From Halomonas meridiana (lineage in GTDB: Bacteria; Pseudomonadota; Gammaproteobacteria; Pseudomonadales; Halomonadaceae), in assembly GCF_009846525.1 (NCBI RefSeq), contig NZ_CP024621.1, forward strand, positions 1,984,001-2,048,000: a stretch of 64,000 nucleotides of DNA. Direction: 5' to 3'. The position numbers and the translations under genes are program-made. Positions 9,803-19,482 of the stretch are shown piece by piece (the first letter of the stretch is position 1; each line of letters begins with the position of its first letter). The notes under the pieces are model-generated. The model did not search any database, was not told where the DNA came from, and saw only the letters and a list, made by a program, of their open reading frames with translations.

Positions 9803-10032
9803 GGACCATCCTTACGAAGAAAAGGGTTTGCCTACATAGCGTCGCGGCAACCGACAACGACCATTACCTATGCAAACCTGATACAAAATGAAGAGTCTAG
9901 CATGCTGTCAAGCCCTTGCAATCCAACGAGTCTGCCCGCACTTTTACTGAACGAATGAATGAGCTGTTTTACTGGCCACTCTCATCGACGACTCTTATCT
10001 ACGATGCTTACCCACAATGCTCAGGAGCGACC

Positions 10033-10989
10033 ATGACCATGGAGAAGACGCCGCCCTCCAGCGCCGTACGTTTGAATCAGTATGCTGCGCTGGATATCAA
10101 AGGGGCCGATGCGGAGACATTCTTGCAAGGTCAAACCAGTGCGCAAGTGGGATTGGCGAACGGTACGTTTGCGCCACTCACCTGTTTTTGTACTCCCAAA
10201 GGCCGCATGTTGGCCAATGGACAGCTATATCGGCTCGCGACGGATCATTTTCGACTGGTTCTTGATGCCTCGCTGGCCAACGATCTGGTTCAACATCTGA
10301 AAAAATTCGCCGCTTTCTACAAAGCAGAATTAACAGTCGCTGAACACGTCGTTTTCGCAGGCGCCAACGAGCCATCCGACGACCTGGCCCATCATCTGAA
10401 CGTGACGCTGCCCGAGCAGCCATACACCCACGCCACTAGCGCGTCAGGCACGGCCTTACGCCTCCCTGGGTCTCCCCGTTGGCTATTCATGTTCGAAGAC
10501 GAGCCTCAAGACGTGGTGATAGACAGCGAGGCATTGCTCAACGCCTGGAAGCTGGCAGATATTCGTAGCGGACTAGCTTGGCTCACGGCCGCCCAGCAGG
10601 ATCAGTTCCTGCCCCAAATGCTGAATTGGGAAGCCCTGGGCGGAATTAGTTTCAAAAAAGGGTGCTACACCGGCCAAGAGGTCGTAGCTCGCGCCCATTT
10701 CCGCGGGCAAGTCAAGAAGCGCCTCGTCCATGCCCGCGCCAACACCGCCTCATTGCCTGAGCTGGGTGCCTCACTGGTGGACGAGAGCGGTAAATCGTTA
10801 GGCGAAGTCGTCAGCAGCGCATCCAGCGACGATCAGCACATCGAGCTTCTGGCCGTGATGAACACCAAGGTGATGGAAGAAGCACTGAACGTATATTGGC
10901 AGGAAACGCCTCTTACCCTGCAGACGCTTCCTTATCCTATCGAGCGCTTGGACCCAGAGCAGTTAGCCGCTCAGCTTGCTCAGGAGTGA
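10033..10989 (+). CDS. ygfZ: YgfZ/GcvT-domain folate-binding protein
   Basis: A 318-residue YgfZ, a folate-binding protein that helps maintain or repair iron-sulphur enzymes and supports tRNA modification by MiaB. The signature KKGCYTGQE lies at 208-216 with the conserved Cys211, near the C-terminal barrel. The frame is open from 9916, but AGGAG at 10023-10027 points to ATG 10033. The 3' end overlaps the convergent tatD-like gene by 10 bp. Confidence 0.92.
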   Translation: MTMEKTPPSSAVRLNQYAALDIKGADAETFLQGQTSAQVGLANGTFAPLTCFCTPKGRMLANGQLYRLATDHFRLVLDASLANDLVQHLKKFAAFYKAELTVAEHVVFAGANEPSDDLAHHLNVTLPEQPYTHATSASGTALRLPGSPRWLFMFEDEPQDVVIDSEALLNAWKLADIRSGLAWLTAAQQDQFLPQMLNWEALGGISFKKGCYTGQEVVARAHFRGQVKKRLVHARANTASLPELGASLVDESGKSLGEVVSSASSDDQHIELLAVMNTKVMEEALNVYWQETPLTLQTLPYPIERLDPEQLAAQLAQE

Positions 10990-11768
10990 TCGTTTAGCCC
11001 AAATACCCGGGCGGCGTTGTCACGGCTCGATGCCGCCACGGTCGATAAGCACTGCCCTCTCAGTTCGGCCACTACCTTGGCCACTTGCGCCACGCGTGAA
11101 GGTTCGTTGCGCTGTCCTTGATAGCCACATAGCGGCATATCGGGGCTGTCGGTTTCCAGCACGAACCCATCATCAGGCAAGGCTGCTACTACACGGCGCA
11201 ACTTCTGAGCGCGCTCATAGGTCACCGCACCACCTAGTCCCAATATATAGCCCGCATCCAAAAACTTGGCGGCCTGTGCGTAAGAGCCAGCAAAGGCATG
11301 AACGAGTCCCGCTCGAGGTAACGCTTGCTGGCGTAACCGCTGGCTGACTTTGTCGTTGGCTTTGACGCAGTGAACCACAACGGGCAAACGACAGCGCTTG
11401 GCGATGGAGAGCTGGGCATCGAAATAGTGCCACTGAGCGTCAAGACTGTCCGTGAAACGACCATCGATACCGCATTCACCAATCGCCACCGGGCGGGTCT
11501 GAGGTGCGTCATAGAGCCGCTGATTGACCAGCGTTTCGAGAGCCGTCAAGTCATCCAAGTGATGCTGCTCAGTGAAATAGGGGTGAAGCCCTAGACAGAT
11601 ACGGACCTCGTCGCGCTCGCCAAGCGCCAGCACATGCGGCCAACGCTTGCGTACCGTCGCTGGCACGATGAAACGGGAGACGCCCACCGCCTTGGCTGCA
11701 TCGATGACGGCGTCACGATCCGTTTCGAATGCCACGGCGTCTAGATGGCAGTGGGCGTCTATCAGCAT
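10980..11768 (-). CDS. TatD-family metal-dependent DNase (YjjV-like)
   Basis: A 262-residue TatD-type hydrolase. It has the N-terminal metal motif DAHCHLD, IGECGIDGR, PVVVHC, HAFAGS and ETDSPDMPL, which are the expected metal ligands of the TIM-barrel nuclease family. DSPDMP and the prfC neighbourhood point to the YjjV branch. A strong AAGGGGG precedes the ATG. It lies 19 bp downstream of prfC on the same strand and is probably co-transcribed. Confidence 0.9.
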   Translation of the reverse strand: MLIDAHCHLDAVAFETDRDAVIDAAKAVGVSRFIVPATVRKRWPHVLALGERDEVRICLGLHPYFTEQHHLDDLTALETLVNQRLYDAPQTRPVAIGECGIDGRFTDSLDAQWHYFDAQLSIAKRCRLPVVVHCVKANDKVSQRLRQQALPRAGLVHAFAGSYAQAAKFLDAGYILGLGGAVTYERAQKLRRVVAALPDDGFVLETDSPDMPLCGYQGQRNEPSRVAQVAKVVAELRGQCLSTVAASSRDNAARVFGLNDHS

Positions 11769-11787
11769 CTAATCCCCCTTGCGGGTA

Positions 11788-13377
11788 TTAATGCTCGCGC
11801 GTTGGCTGGAAGCGAATGTCTGGCCAACGCTCTTGGGTCATTTGCAGGTTGACCCGCGTCGGCGCGATGTAGGTCAAGTAGCCACCACCATCGATAGCCA
11901 GGTTGGCACTTGCCTTCCGCTTGAACTCTTCGAGCATTTTTGCATCGTCGCAGTACACCCAGCGGGCAGTTTGCACGTTGACGCCTTCATAGAGGCAGTC
12001 GACTTTATACTCTTCCTTCAAACGGTGAGCGACTACGTCAAACTGCAGTGTACCTACGGCCCCCAAAATCAGGTCGTTGTTATCCATCGGCATGAAGACC
12101 TGCGTGGCACCCTCCTCCGAAAGCTGCTGCAGGCCTTTTTGCAGCGCTTTCATTTTGAGCGGATCTTTCAAGCGCACTCGTTTGAAGAGTTCAGGGGCAA
12201 AGTGAGGAATGCCGGTAAAGCGCATATCTTCACCCACGGTAAACGTATCGCCAATCTGAATCGTGCCATGGTTATGCAGGCCGATGATATCACCCGGCCA
12301 AGCCTCCTCCACTTGTGAGCGGTCCGAGGCCATGAACGTCAGGGCATCGGCAATCTTGACGTCTTTGCCGATGCGTACGTGGCGCATTTTCATGTTCTTT
12401 TCGTACTTGCCCGAACAGACACGTAGAAAAGCGATTCGGTCCCGGTGATTCGGATCCATGTTCGCCTGGATCTTGAAAACGAAACCGGTAAAGCGCTCAT
12501 CCTTCGCAGTGACTTCACGGGTATCGGTCTCACGAGGCTGCGGGGCGGGCGCATGCTCGACGAAGCCATCCAGCATTTCACGCACGCCGAAGTTACCCAT
12601 CGCAGTCCCAAAATAGACTGGCGTCAGCTCGCCACGGCGATAGGCCTCTAGGTCGAATTCATGAGACGCGCCGCGCACCAGGTCGACCTCCATACGAAGC
12701 TCTTCCGCCTGCTCCTCGCCCAGGATGGCATCCACTTCCGGGTTATCCAGCCCCTCGATGCGCTTGTCATCCGGTATCCGGCTGCCTTGACCTTGGGTAT
12801 ATAGATGGATCACGTCGTTGTAGAGGTGATACACCCCTTTGAAGTGGCGCCCCATCCCGATTGGCCAGGTCATCGGTGCGCACTGGATATTGAGCACCGT
12901 CTCGACTTCATCCATGACTTCGATCGGATCGCGGATGTCGCGATCCATCTTGTTGATGAACGTCAGAATGGGCGTGGTACGTAAACGACACACTTCCATT
13001 AGCTTGATGGTGCGATCTTCGACGCCTTTTGCGCCATCGATGACCATCAGCGCAGAATCCACGGCCGTCAGGGTGCGATACGTATCCTCGGAGAAGTCCT
13101 CGTGACCTGGCGTATCCAGCAGGTTGACGATCCGACCGCCGTAGGGGAACTGCATGACGGAGGTTGTGACCGAGATGCCCCGCTCCTGCTCCATCTTCAT
13201 CCAGTCAGACGTAGCATGGCGATCATTACGTTTGCTTTTCACCGACCCCGCCAACTGGATGGCATTTCCGAACAACAGCATCTTTTCCGTGATCGTGGTC
13301 TTACCGGCGTCAGGGTGCGAAATAATCGCAAAAGTACGGCGCAGCTCGGCTTCGCGCGCTATTTGGGCGTCAGACAT
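11788..13377 (-). CDS. prfC: Peptide chain release factor 3
   Basis: RF3, the translational GTPase that recycles RF1/RF2 from the ribosome. The G1 motif (HPDAGKTT), DTPGHEDF (G3) and NKMDRD (G4) are visible. Starting at ATG 13377 gives 529 residues beginning [20 protein letters not shown], which equals the E. coli length. The open frame extends 16 codons further upstream, but that tail is not family-like. It forms a likely prfC-tatD operon. Confidence 0.96.
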   Translation of the reverse strand: MSDAQIAREAELRRTFAIISHPDAGKTTITEKMLLFGNAIQLAGSVKSKRNDRHATSDWMKMEQERGISVTTSVMQFPYGGRIVNLLDTPGHEDFSEDTYRTLTAVDSALMVIDGAKGVEDRTIKLMEVCRLRTTPILTFINKMDRDIRDPIEVMDEVETVLNIQCAPMTWPIGMGRHFKGVYHLYNDVIHLYTQGQGSRIPDDKRIEGLDNPEVDAILGEEQAEELRMEVDLVRGASHEFDLEAYRRGELTPVYFGTAMGNFGVREMLDGFVEHAPAPQPRETDTREVTAKDERFTGFVFKIQANMDPNHRDRIAFLRVCSGKYEKNMKMRHVRIGKDVKIADALTFMASDRSQVEEAWPGDIIGLHNHGTIQIGDTFTVGEDMRFTGIPHFAPELFKRVRLKDPLKMKALQKGLQQLSEEGATQVFMPMDNNDLILGAVGTLQFDVVAHRLKEEYKVDCLYEGVNVQTARWVYCDDAKMLEEFKRKASANLAIDGGGYLTYIAPTRVNLQMTQERWPDIRFQPTREH

Positions 13378-13544
13378 GGAGTTCTCTAAGATGGTACAAC
13401 GTGGTGACTTAAAACGTAGCGCCAAACCCTCGGCGTCGTATGCCTATGGTAACGCAACTCGGCTGCGACGGCATACCACCGCGTGCATGCCGCTGCGTTG
13501 TCAGGCCAGTGCTACGCAATCATCCATTGGCTTATTCCGCGCAT

Positions 13545-13571
13545 AAAAAAACGCCGACAGTGTCGGCGTTT
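13545..13571 (-). terminator. Rho-independent terminator after the YjfB-like gene
   Basis: On the minus strand the arms AAACGCCGACA and TGTCGGCGTTT pair perfectly and are followed by a T-run (the A-run at 13545-13550 on the plus strand). Confidence 0.85.
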
Positions 13572-13603
13572 GAGGGCGACTCAATACAAGCCAAGAACGA
13601 GCC

Positions 13604-13813
13604 TCAGGCGTAGGTGTTGACCTGCGTGCCGACGCTGCCCTCTTGTGCCAGGCTTGGCTGAGCGCCGGTGTCAGCAGATGCCAATACTTCGGTGATTTGC
13701 TCGGCTTGAACGTCCAGCGCTTCGCGGAACATTTGCATCTGCGCTTGCTCAGCGGTTTGCGCCTGATTCATATACAGCGCCGTACTGACTGCATTGCTTG
13801 CAGCTACATCCAT
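13604..13813 (-). CDS. YjfB-like putative motility protein
   Basis: A 69-residue protein beginning MDVAASNAVSTALYMNQ and ending VGTQVNTYA. The MD-(I/V)-A start, the central helix rich in Gln/Ala/Met, and the N(T/V)-x-TYA ending fit the small YjfB family labelled 'putative motility protein'. ATG 13813 is preferred over an upstream start because GAGG lies about 6 bases before it. No flagellar gene is nearby. The terminator immediately downstream marks it as a single-gene unit. Confidence 0.7.
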   Translation of the reverse strand: MDVAASNAVSTALYMNQAQTAEQAQMQMFREALDVQAEQITEVLASADTGAQPSLAQEGSVGTQVNTYA

Positions 13814-13915
13814 ACTGCACCTCAGTCTATTGAATGACACTCTTAGCGTAGCAAACCCACACCACTGGGGCCACGTTTGTCGCTTGTCATTGTGTTACGA
13901 AATGAGACAAGCCGT

Positions 13916-15157
13916 TTAAAATCGATCTGCACGGAACGGCGTCATGTCGATGGCGGTTGGCTTCTGTTCCATCATGTCGGCAAGCAGCTGACCGGTCGCA
14001 GGGCCTAGTGTAAAGCCCTGGTGACCGTGGCCGAACGCGAGCCAGAGGCCGGGATGACGCGGCGCTGGGCCAATCACCGGCTTCATGTCTGGCAAACACG
14101 GGCGTGCGCCTTTCCAGGCGGCACTGTCCTTGCGCTCACCTAATGGAAAAATCGTCCGCGCAACGTTTTCAGCGGCACCCAGCTGCTCTTCATCGGCCGG
14201 CGATTCTAAGCGATCCAATTCAGCCCCGGTGGTCAGCCGTACGCCTGCATTCATGGGTGCCAGCAAATAGCCAATCTCGGCATCCATCAGCCAATAATTC
14301 AATGTCGCCCCTGGCTGGGTCGCGTAGTGCATGTGATAGCCGCGCTTCACAAACGTCGGGAAGTGATAACCCAGCGGCTTCATCCATTGCCCCGCCCAAG
14401 GCCCGAGCGCCATGACCACTTCATCGGCTTCGAACGTCGATTCCTGGGTCGTCACGCGCCAGCGCTCATCGATTTGAGTGACGCCCGTAATATCCGCCTG
14501 CACTAAGTTTCCGCCCATGGCCTCAAAAGAGGCGGCATAGGCGGCCACCAATCCACCCGGATCGGCGACCGTCCATGGGTCGAGCCAATGAATAGCACCA
14601 ATGATCTTATCGCCCAGTTGGGGCTCCTTTTCACTCAACGCAGCGCGATCGAGCACGCTGAATTCGACGCCATAAAGCTCGCGCGCTTCCTCGGCCTCCT
14701 TGACGCGTTTGGCAAGCTTATCCTGGGTACGATAGATCTCCAGCCAACCCTCTTTGCGCACCAAATGCTCTGCCCCCGATGCTTCGATCATGGGTCCATG
14801 CGCCTCTAAACAGAGCTGAATCAACGAGGCGTACTCAGGCACGATTTTTTTATACAGCCGTGATGAGGAGTGGTGCCAATAGCTCAATAGCGGTGACGCC
14901 GCATTGACCATTCCAGCGGGACGATAACGGATATCGACACGGCGGTTTGGCAGTACGCTCAAGATAGTCTTCATATCACGAGGAAAGGGGTAAGGCCTCA
15001 CCGCTTCACGCTGAATGATACCGGCGTTGCCAAACGAGGTTTCTCGTCCAGGCTGACGACGGTCCACCAGCGTTACTTGATAGCCACGTTTTTGTAGCTG
15101 CCAAGCAACACTGACACCCACCATACCTGCCCCCAACACCACCGTTTGACGCGCCAT
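13916..15157 (-). CDS. FAD-dependent D-amino acid dehydrogenase-like oxidoreductase
   Basis: A 413-residue DAO-superfamily flavoenzyme with a dinucleotide-binding N-terminus (VVLGAGMVGVSVAW, GxGxxG) and the C-terminal GLWLAFGHGHQGFTLGP stretch seen in DadA-type dehydrogenases. It probably oxidises amino acids at the membrane and passes electrons to the respiratory chain, though the substrate cannot be read from the sequence. AGGAG is 9 bases before the ATG. It is divergent from the ammonium-transporter fusion gene. Confidence 0.85.
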   Translation of the reverse strand: MARQTVVLGAGMVGVSVAWQLQKRGYQVTLVDRRQPGRETSFGNAGIIQREAVRPYPFPRDMKTILSVLPNRRVDIRYRPAGMVNAASPLLSYWHHSSSRLYKKIVPEYASLIQLCLEAHGPMIEASGAEHLVRKEGWLEIYRTQDKLAKRVKEAEEARELYGVEFSVLDRAALSEKEPQLGDKIIGAIHWLDPWTVADPGGLVAAYAASFEAMGGNLVQADITGVTQIDERWRVTTQESTFEADEVVMALGPWAGQWMKPLGYHFPTFVKRGYHMHYATQPGATLNYWLMDAEIGYLLAPMNAGVRLTTGAELDRLESPADEEQLGAAENVARTIFPLGERKDSAAWKGARPCLPDMKPVIGPAPRHPGLWLAFGHGHQGFTLGPATGQLLADMMEQKPTAIDMTPFRADRF

Positions 15158-15335
15158 TTTGATGCACTCCTATCGCTCTAAAAATCAATTCGCCTCATGC
15201 CGCCAGCAGCACGGATAACGTATTGAAAAATATCACCAATCAAAGCGCTTTTGCATAGTCACAAACACTGTTTTAACTCATTTTTTTAGTTTTTTATCTC
15301 GCATAAAGCGTAATAAAGGATGACTTTGCTAGCCA

Positions 15336-15351
15336 CGGCATAACATTTGCT
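15336..15351 (+). promoter_or_regulatory. Candidate sigma-54 (RpoN) promoter
   Basis: CGGCATAACATTTGCT fits the sigma-54 consensus TGGCAYRNNNNTTGCW at every fixed position except the first. The GG (15337-15338) and GC (15349-15350) are separated by exactly 10 bases. It lies 142 bp before the ammonium-transporter fusion start, and nitrogen genes are classic sigma-54 targets. Confidence 0.6.
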
Positions 15352-15441
15352 TAATGATCATTAGGCCCGTTTTGTTAGATCCAACGTTTCGCTGCGCAGC
15401 AGGCCGAACGCTGCATTTACAGGCAGCATCTCGCGATTCCC

Positions 15442-15458
15442 TGCACCAATTAAGTGCC
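15442..15458 (+). promoter_or_regulatory. NtrC-like dyad
   Basis: TGCACCAATTAAGTGCC has TGCAC-N7-GTGC spacing and differs from the NtrC dyad TGCAC-N7-GTGCA only at the last base. It lies downstream of the candidate sigma-54 promoter, inside the predicted leader. That is an unusual position, so regulatory use is inferred only. Confidence 0.4.
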
Positions 15459-15492
15459 TGCATTGCACCCAATCAACACAAGGAACACACCC

Positions 15493-18400
15493 ATGATCGA
15501 TAGCTTTGACACCACTCTGATCGACACGCTTTGGGTGCTTTGGGCGGCCGCGTTGGTATTCGTGATGCAAGCCGGGTTTCTCTGCCTGGAGGCAGGCACC
15601 ACACGAACGAAAAACGCCATCAACGTCGCTATGAAAAACCTAGCGGATTTTGCCATTGCCGTCAGCGTTTTCTGGCTAGCCGGCTTTGGCATGATGTTTG
15701 GCGCCTCTCAAGCGGGATGGTTGGGCAGCTCGCTGTTTGGTTGGCAGCTCGAATCGACCGACACCTGGCTAATGACCGTTTTCATCTTCCAAGCGATGTT
15801 TTGTGCCACCGCCGCGACCATCGTGGCCGGCGCCGTCGCTGAACGAATGCCGTTCCTCGGCTATTTATGGACCGCGTTTTGGATTGCGCTCTTGATTTAC
15901 CCCGTTTTTGGCCACTGGGCCTGGGGCGGCTTGTTAGGAGGCGCGCCGGGATGGCTGGCGTCGCTTGGATTCATCGATTTTGCCGGTGCGACCGTGGTTC
16001 ACAGCGTTGGCGGCTGGGTGGCACTCGCGGCGGTACTGGTCATCGGCCCCCGCCGGGGACGTTTTCAAGTCGATAAGCCACCCACTGCATTTCCAGCAGG
16101 TAATTTGCCACTGGCAATGCTTGGGGCGCTGTTCATGGTACTTGGCTGGTTTGGCTTCAATGGTGGAAGCACGCTCGCTCTGGATGGCTCGGTGCCTGGA
16201 ATTATTGCCAATACCGTGCTGGGCGCCGTGGGGGGCATTTTATCGGCCATGCTAGTGGGCTGGCGGGTTCGGCGCTATGCCGATGTGATGTACGCTATCA
16301 ATGGCGCCATTGCTGGCTTGGTGGCAGTCACGGCAGGTGCCCATGTGCTCTCATTGACCACGGCATTTCTCATGGGCGGCGTGAGCGGTGTGCTCATGGT
16401 GCTGGCCAACGAATGGCTGTTGAAGAAGCAGATCGATGACGCGGTGGGCGCGATTCCTGCGCATTTGGTCAGCGGCATCTGGGGCACGCTTGCCCTACCA
16501 TGGCTGGCTGACCTCTCTCTCCTCGATCACCCCCTCGGTCGCGCCGATCAGTTCGGTATTCAGCTATTGGGTGTGGCGGCCTGCGGTGTGTGGAGTTTTG
16601 GGATTGCATGGCTGCTGTTTAGCATCACTCGCCGCTTCCTGCCTTTGCGTGTCTCGAAAAACGCGGAAAAAATGGGGCTCAACCTTGCAGAGCATGGCGC
16701 CAAAAACGAGCTGCATCAGCTGCTCGAGCACATGCGTCAACATGAACGGCAGGGGGACATGCACCAGCGCATCGAGGCAGACCCGTTCACCGAGGTAGGT
16801 GAAATCGCCGCTAGTTATAATCGCGTCTCGGCAGCGCTGGAACGTGCAGTCGGACACACCCAGGTCATGCTGCGTAACCTTCGTGATGGCGTCGTTACCT
16901 GGCAAGCCGACGGCACGCTGACGGGACTGAACCCAGGCGCAGAAGCACTGTTTGGCGTGGAGGCGAAGCAGTGGGTCGGGCGTCCTGTCAACACGCTACT
17001 GCCCAATAAGCTGCTCACGCCTGGCGCAAAGCATGAAATCAAACTGCGTCTGCATGACCAGCAAGTCCGCTATTTAGAGATCCAAGTAAGTGAAGGCGCT
17101 GCGGGCTCTGTTTCTGAGTGCTCGGGCATGGTCCGGGACATCACCGAGCGTAAACAGCTTCAAGAACAGTTGAACCGGGAGCGAGATTTGGCACGCACCA
17201 CGCTAGCGTCTATAGGCGATGGTGTCATCACGTGCGATGCCAGCGGCAGTGTGACTTTTCTTAATGCCGAGGCAGAACGGCTCACGGGGTGGACACTTGC
17301 TGACGCCACCAACAAACCGATTCAGACAATCTACTCACTTCGTGATGAGCTAAGCGACGAGCCCATCAGCAATCCGGCGCGGCAGGTACTCACCCAGCAT
17401 CGGGCCGTGCACTTCAGTGAACACTGCCAGCTGCTGCACCGCAACGGCAAACGTTTTCCCATACAGCATAGCGCCGCGCCCATTCGTTCTCGAGGCGGCA
17501 TCACGCTGGGCGCAGTAGTGGTGTTTCAAGACGTCAGTGTGACACGGCAACTCTCGGAGCAGCTCAATTATCAAGCAACCCACGACAACCTCACGGGGCT
17601 AATGAACCGGCGAGCCTTTGAGGCACTGCTGACCAAATTGCTCGCCCAGGAAGAGGAGTACCATCATGTGCTCTGCTACTTGGACCTGGACCAATTCAAG
17701 ATCGTCAACGACACCTGCGGCCATTTGGCAGGCGATGAACTACTTCGTCAGGTCTCCATGAAGCTGAAAGCCCACGTGCGCCACAGTGATACCGTGGCTC
17801 GATTGGGCGGGGATGAATTTGCCCTGGTGTTGCCCCACTGCCCACTGGACAAAGCCAAGATCATTGGTGAGGCGGTTCGCCGAGATATCGAGCACTTTCG
17901 CTTTGCATGGCAAGGACATACCTTCGGTATTGGCGTGAGCATCGGCTTGGTCACGATCACCTCGGAAAATCCCATGCGCTTGTCGGACACGCTGCACGCA
18001 GCAGACGCCGCCTGCTATACCGCCAAAGAGGCGGGCCGAAACCGCCTTCACTGCTATCAACCCGACGACCATGCACTATTAGAGCGCCATGGCGAACTGC
18101 AGTGGGTTCAACGTCTGCAAAATGCCCTGGATAACGACACGTTTCGGCTATTCGCACAACCCATCAGCGCGGTATGCGGCCAAGGCCCAGGTTATCGAGA
18201 GATTCTGCTACGCCTGGAGGAAAGCGGTACTCTCATTGCTCCCGGCAGTTTCCTGCCGGCGGCAGAGCGCTACCATTTCATGCCGCGTATCGATCGCTGG
18301 GTGATTCGCAATACGCTTGCCTGGCTCGGCGATCGTCATCGCTGCGCAGATGGCCAAAGCGTGGGCCACTGGGGAATCAACGTATCGGGAGACTCTCTAT

Positions 18401-18870
18401 CGGACAGCGATTTTTGCCAAGAGCTGATTCAGCAAGTGCGCCGGGCCAATCTTCCTGAAGGCACGCTGTGTTTTGAGATCACCGAAAGCGCTGCGATTGC
18501 GCAGCTCTCGAAAGTAAGCGAATTAATTCAGTCACTGAAATCGTTGGGCTGCCGTTTTGCCCTCGATGACTTCGGCACCGGGCTATCATCGTTTAGCTAC
18601 TTGAAGCAGCTTTCCGTCGACTATCTCAAAATCGATGGCAACTTCATTCGTAACATTCACCATGATCCCATCGACCGCGCGATGGTAGAAGCGATTCATG
18701 CCGTCGGCAAAGCCCTGCATATCGATACGGTCGCCGAATACGTCGAGAATCCATCGACGTTAGACATGTTGCATTCGCTGGGGATCGATTATGCGCAGGG
18801 ATACTTATTGGGAAAACCAGAGCCCATCACCGCTGCCGCCAATGGACGTATTAAAGTCATGCCGCGATAA
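15493..18870 (+). CDS. Ammonium transporter domain fused to PAS-PAS-GGDEF-EAL
   Basis: A 1125-residue membrane protein. Residues 1 to about 390 form an Amt domain with the key pore residues in place: F103, D162, His170 and His324 (the twin histidines), F222 and S226. A HAMP-like linker with TEVGEIAASYNRV follows, then two PAS domains (about 450-560 and 570-690). The GGDEF domain has GGDEF at 772-776 and an RxxD inhibitory site at 763-766. The EAL domain keeps E903 (as EIL), N963, E995, D1025-D1026, K1046, E1082 and Q1102. It probably senses or carries ammonium and controls c-di-GMP. Net synthesis or breakdown cannot be predicted. The start at 15493 is set by AAGGA. Amt-to-signalling-domain fusions are known, but this one is unusually complete. 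Confidence 0.93.
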   Translation: MIDSFDTTLIDTLWVLWAAALVFVMQAGFLCLEAGTTRTKNAINVAMKNLADFAIAVSVFWLAGFGMMFGASQAGWLGSSLFGWQLESTDTWLMTVFIFQAMFCATAATIVAGAVAERMPFLGYLWTAFWIALLIYPVFGHWAWGGLLGGAPGWLASLGFIDFAGATVVHSVGGWVALAAVLVIGPRRGRFQVDKPPTAFPAGNLPLAMLGALFMVLGWFGFNGGSTLALDGSVPGIIANTVLGAVGGILSAMLVGWRVRRYADVMYAINGAIAGLVAVTAGAHVLSLTTAFLMGGVSGVLMVLANEWLLKKQIDDAVGAIPAHLVSGIWGTLALPWLADLSLLDHPLGRADQFGIQLLGVAACGVWSFGIAWLLFSITRRFLPLRVSKNAEKMGLNLAEHGAKNELHQLLEHMRQHERQGDMHQRIEADPFTEVGEIAASYNRVSAALERAVGHTQVMLRNLRDGVVTWQADGTLTGLNPGAEALFGVEAKQWVGRPVNTLLPNKLLTPGAKHEIKLRLHDQQVRYLEIQVSEGAAGSVSECSGMVRDITERKQLQEQLNRERDLARTTLASIGDGVITCDASGSVTFLNAEAERLTGWTLADATNKPIQTIYSLRDELSDEPISNPARQVLTQHRAVHFSEHCQLLHRNGKRFPIQHSAAPIRSRGGITLGAVVVFQDVSVTRQLSEQLNYQATHDNLTGLMNRRAFEALLTKLLAQEEEYHHVLCYLDLDQFKIVNDTCGHLAGDELLRQVSMKLKAHVRHSDTVARLGGDEFALVLPHCPLDKAKIIGEAVRRDIEHFRFAWQGHTFGIGVSIGLVTITSENPMRLSDTLHAADAACYTAKEAGRNRLHCYQPDDHALLERHGELQWVQRLQNALDNDTFRLFAQPISAVCGQGPGYREILLRLEESGTLIAPGSFLPAAERYHFMPRIDRWVIRNTLAWLGDRHRCADGQSVGHWGINVSGDSLSDSDFCQELIQQVRRANLPEGTLCFEITESAAIAQLSKVSELIQSLKSLGCRFALDDFGTGLSSFSYLKQLSVDYLKIDGNFIRNIHHDPIDRAMVEAIHAVGKALHIDTVAEYVENPSTLDMLHSLGIDYAQGYLLGKPEPITAAANGRIKVMPR

Positions 18871-18954
18871 GAAAACGGGGTAAGAGATAATAAGAAAATA
18901 AAACAACTTAGGGAGGGATTAAACAAAAAAAGAATAAAAGAAAAGTCAGGTTAA

Positions 18955-19030
18955 TGGGGTGGATGATGGGGATCGAACCCACGACCACCGGAGCCACAAT
19001 CCGGGGCTCTACCACTGAGCTACATCCACC
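18955..19030 (-). tRNA. tRNA-His(GTG), second copy in transcript order
   Basis: 76 nt including the extra G at -1 and encoded CCA. The anticodon loop TTGTGGC gives GTG, and the acceptor GTGGATG pairs with CATCCAC. It is identical to the other tRNA-His at 19061-19136. Confidence 0.97.
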
Positions 19031-19060
19031 ACAACCTGTAAACCGTTCGCTAATTGCCAA

Positions 19061-19136
19061 TGGGGTGGATGATGGGGATCGAACCCACGACCACCGGAGC
19101 CACAATCCGGGGCTCTACCACTGAGCTACATCCACC
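19061..19136 (-). tRNA. tRNA-His(GTG), first copy in transcript order
   Basis: 76 nt with G at -1, anticodon GTG and encoded CCA. It is identical base for base to the copy 30 bp downstream in the same operon, a recent tandem duplication. Confidence 0.97.
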
Positions 19137-19195
19137 ACTGACAAAAGCAAGCTTGAAAATATCCAACTGGAAACAAACACAGAGAAGTATTTGAT

Positions 19196-19272
19196 TGGCA
19201 CGCCCAGCAGGACTCGAACCCGCAACCTACGGCTTAGAAGGCCGTTGCTCTATCCGGTTGAGCTATGGGCGC
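19196..19272 (-). tRNA. tRNA-Arg(TCT)
   Basis: 77 nt with encoded CCA. The anticodon loop CTTCTAA gives TCT (reads AGA/AGG). The acceptor GCGCCCA pairs with TGGGCGT, with a G-U pair at the end. Confidence 0.96.
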
Positions 19273-19358
19273 ACATGATGTATCCAGAGAATACGGATGA
19301 GCACTTGACCACAACCAAAGTTTGGAGAAGCAGATTAACACCTTCCGTGCTAGGTACA

Positions 19359-19435
19359 TGGTCGGGATGGAGGGATTCGAACCCCCGACATCCTGCTCCC
19401 AAAGCAGGCGCGCTACCAGACTGCGCTACATCCCG
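19359..19435 (-). tRNA. tRNA-Pro(TGG)
   Basis: 77 nt with encoded CCA. The anticodon loop TTTGGGA gives TGG, and the acceptor CGGGATG pairs with CATCCCG. It is the first gene of a Pro-Arg-His-His operon that resembles the argX-hisR-leuT-proM set of enterobacteria but in a different order. Confidence 0.97.
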
Positions 19436-19482
19436 ATTACTTACCTTAGACGTTGCTGCGTGTCCCGTCTCAAGCGAGGCAT

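Larger units (their letters stand above)
15158..15492 (+). other. Intergenic region between dadA-like gene and amt fusion
   Basis: 335 bp without a convincing gene. The left half is AT-rich with T-runs around 15278-15296. The right half holds the sigma-54-type promoter and the NtrC-like dyad listed separately. AAGGA at 15480-15484 is the ribosome-binding site of the fusion gene. Confidence 0.7.
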
